A DNA stretch of 46,664 nucleotides, taken from assembly GCA_947476045.1 (NCBI GenBank), contig CANJNZ010000031.1:1-46664 (forward strand), read 5' to 3'. Positions 46,591 to 46,664 of this stretch are shown one piece after another. Origin of the DNA: Chthoniobacteraceae bacterium. Lineage in GTDB: Bacteria > Verrucomicrobiota > Verrucomicrobiia > Chthoniobacterales > Chthoniobacteraceae. Below the pieces are notes generated by a model. That model made no database searches, was not told where the DNA came from, and saw only the letters and a program-made list of their open reading frames with translations. A program made the translations under genes and the position numbers. The stretch's first letter is position 1. The number at the start of each line of letters is the position of its first letter.

Positions 46591-46664
46591 CTGCACTACA
46601 TTTGCACGGTTTGGGCGGTCCCTGATACTGTGGGGGCGGCTAGGATTCGGTTGCGCATGGGCAG

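Noticed and set aside
46437-46664. A minus-strand reading frame ending at TAA near 46517, as the remains of a transposase or other gene.
   Set aside because: The frame between its bounding stops is only about 40 codons, Pro/Lys-rich, and matches nothing I recognise; the window ends before context is available. Nothing else is seen in this 228-bp end apart from the weak terminator candidate.

Overview
The window looks like a chromosomal segment of a Verrucomicrobiota bacterium, most likely from the Chthoniobacter/Spartobacteria side. The main reason is a three-gene block (11387-17452) matching the 'Verru_Chthon cassette' pseudopilin-like proteins B, C and A. Supporting signs are two very large secreted proteins with lamin-tail, CotH, beta-helix and Ig-like domains, and intergenic ATTCGTCATT-type and GGATTGC-type repeats. 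Coding density is high: many neighbours are 2-15 bp apart or overlap by 4 bp, and no gene-free stretch exceeds about 240 bp. I see no tRNA, rRNA, CRISPR array, complete insertion sequence or plasmid/phage module.

Layout. 1-129: possible 3' end of an unknown gene. 240-5489: giant secreted CotH/beta-helix/lamin-tail protein. 5502-9978: L-lactate permease, a GT-C-like membrane protein and an AEC-family carrier. 10021-11302: two divergent exported proteins, one with a BsuPI-like domain. 11387-17452: the pseudopilin-like cassette in order B-C-A, which mirrors the GspI-GspJ-GspK order of type II secretion minor pseudopilins. 17576-20251: citramalate synthase and an orphan MoxR ATPase, ending at a bidirectional terminator. 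20337-28535 (minus): uvrA, a secreted TPR protein, a class V aminotransferase, a membrane protein with an HExxH motif and a DUF4410-like lipoprotein, probably co-transcribed at least in part. 28613-33855: two translationally coupled GT-C-like membrane proteins and a divergent third one. 33863-37889 (minus): aldehyde dehydrogenase, class I glutamine amidotransferase, aspartate kinase and an FmdB-like protein. 38001-39121: a phage-ABA-sandwich-like protein and a Nudix protein, convergent. 39281-42420: a tight three-gene unit of HemN-like radical SAM enzyme, UbiC-like chorismate lyase and halogenase-type flavoprotein. 42639-46436: giant secreted protein with Ig-like repeats and a pectate-lyase-type beta-helix.

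The most interesting observations are these. (i) The signal peptide of the TPR protein downstream of uvrA is bracketed by a dispersed repeat: the repeat supplies both the start codon and the residues just before the likely cleavage site. (ii) A heptamer repeat lies in frame inside uvrA, in the linker before its second ATPase half. (iii) The radical SAM/chorismate lyase/flavoprotein operon looks like a small uncharacterised aromatic pathway starting from chorismate. (iv) The pseudopilin cassette carries a GspK-like component of about 1380 residues and no recognisable fourth (D) member.

Limits: all family assignments come from reading motifs and sequence character by eye. No database search, structure prediction or composition calculation was run.
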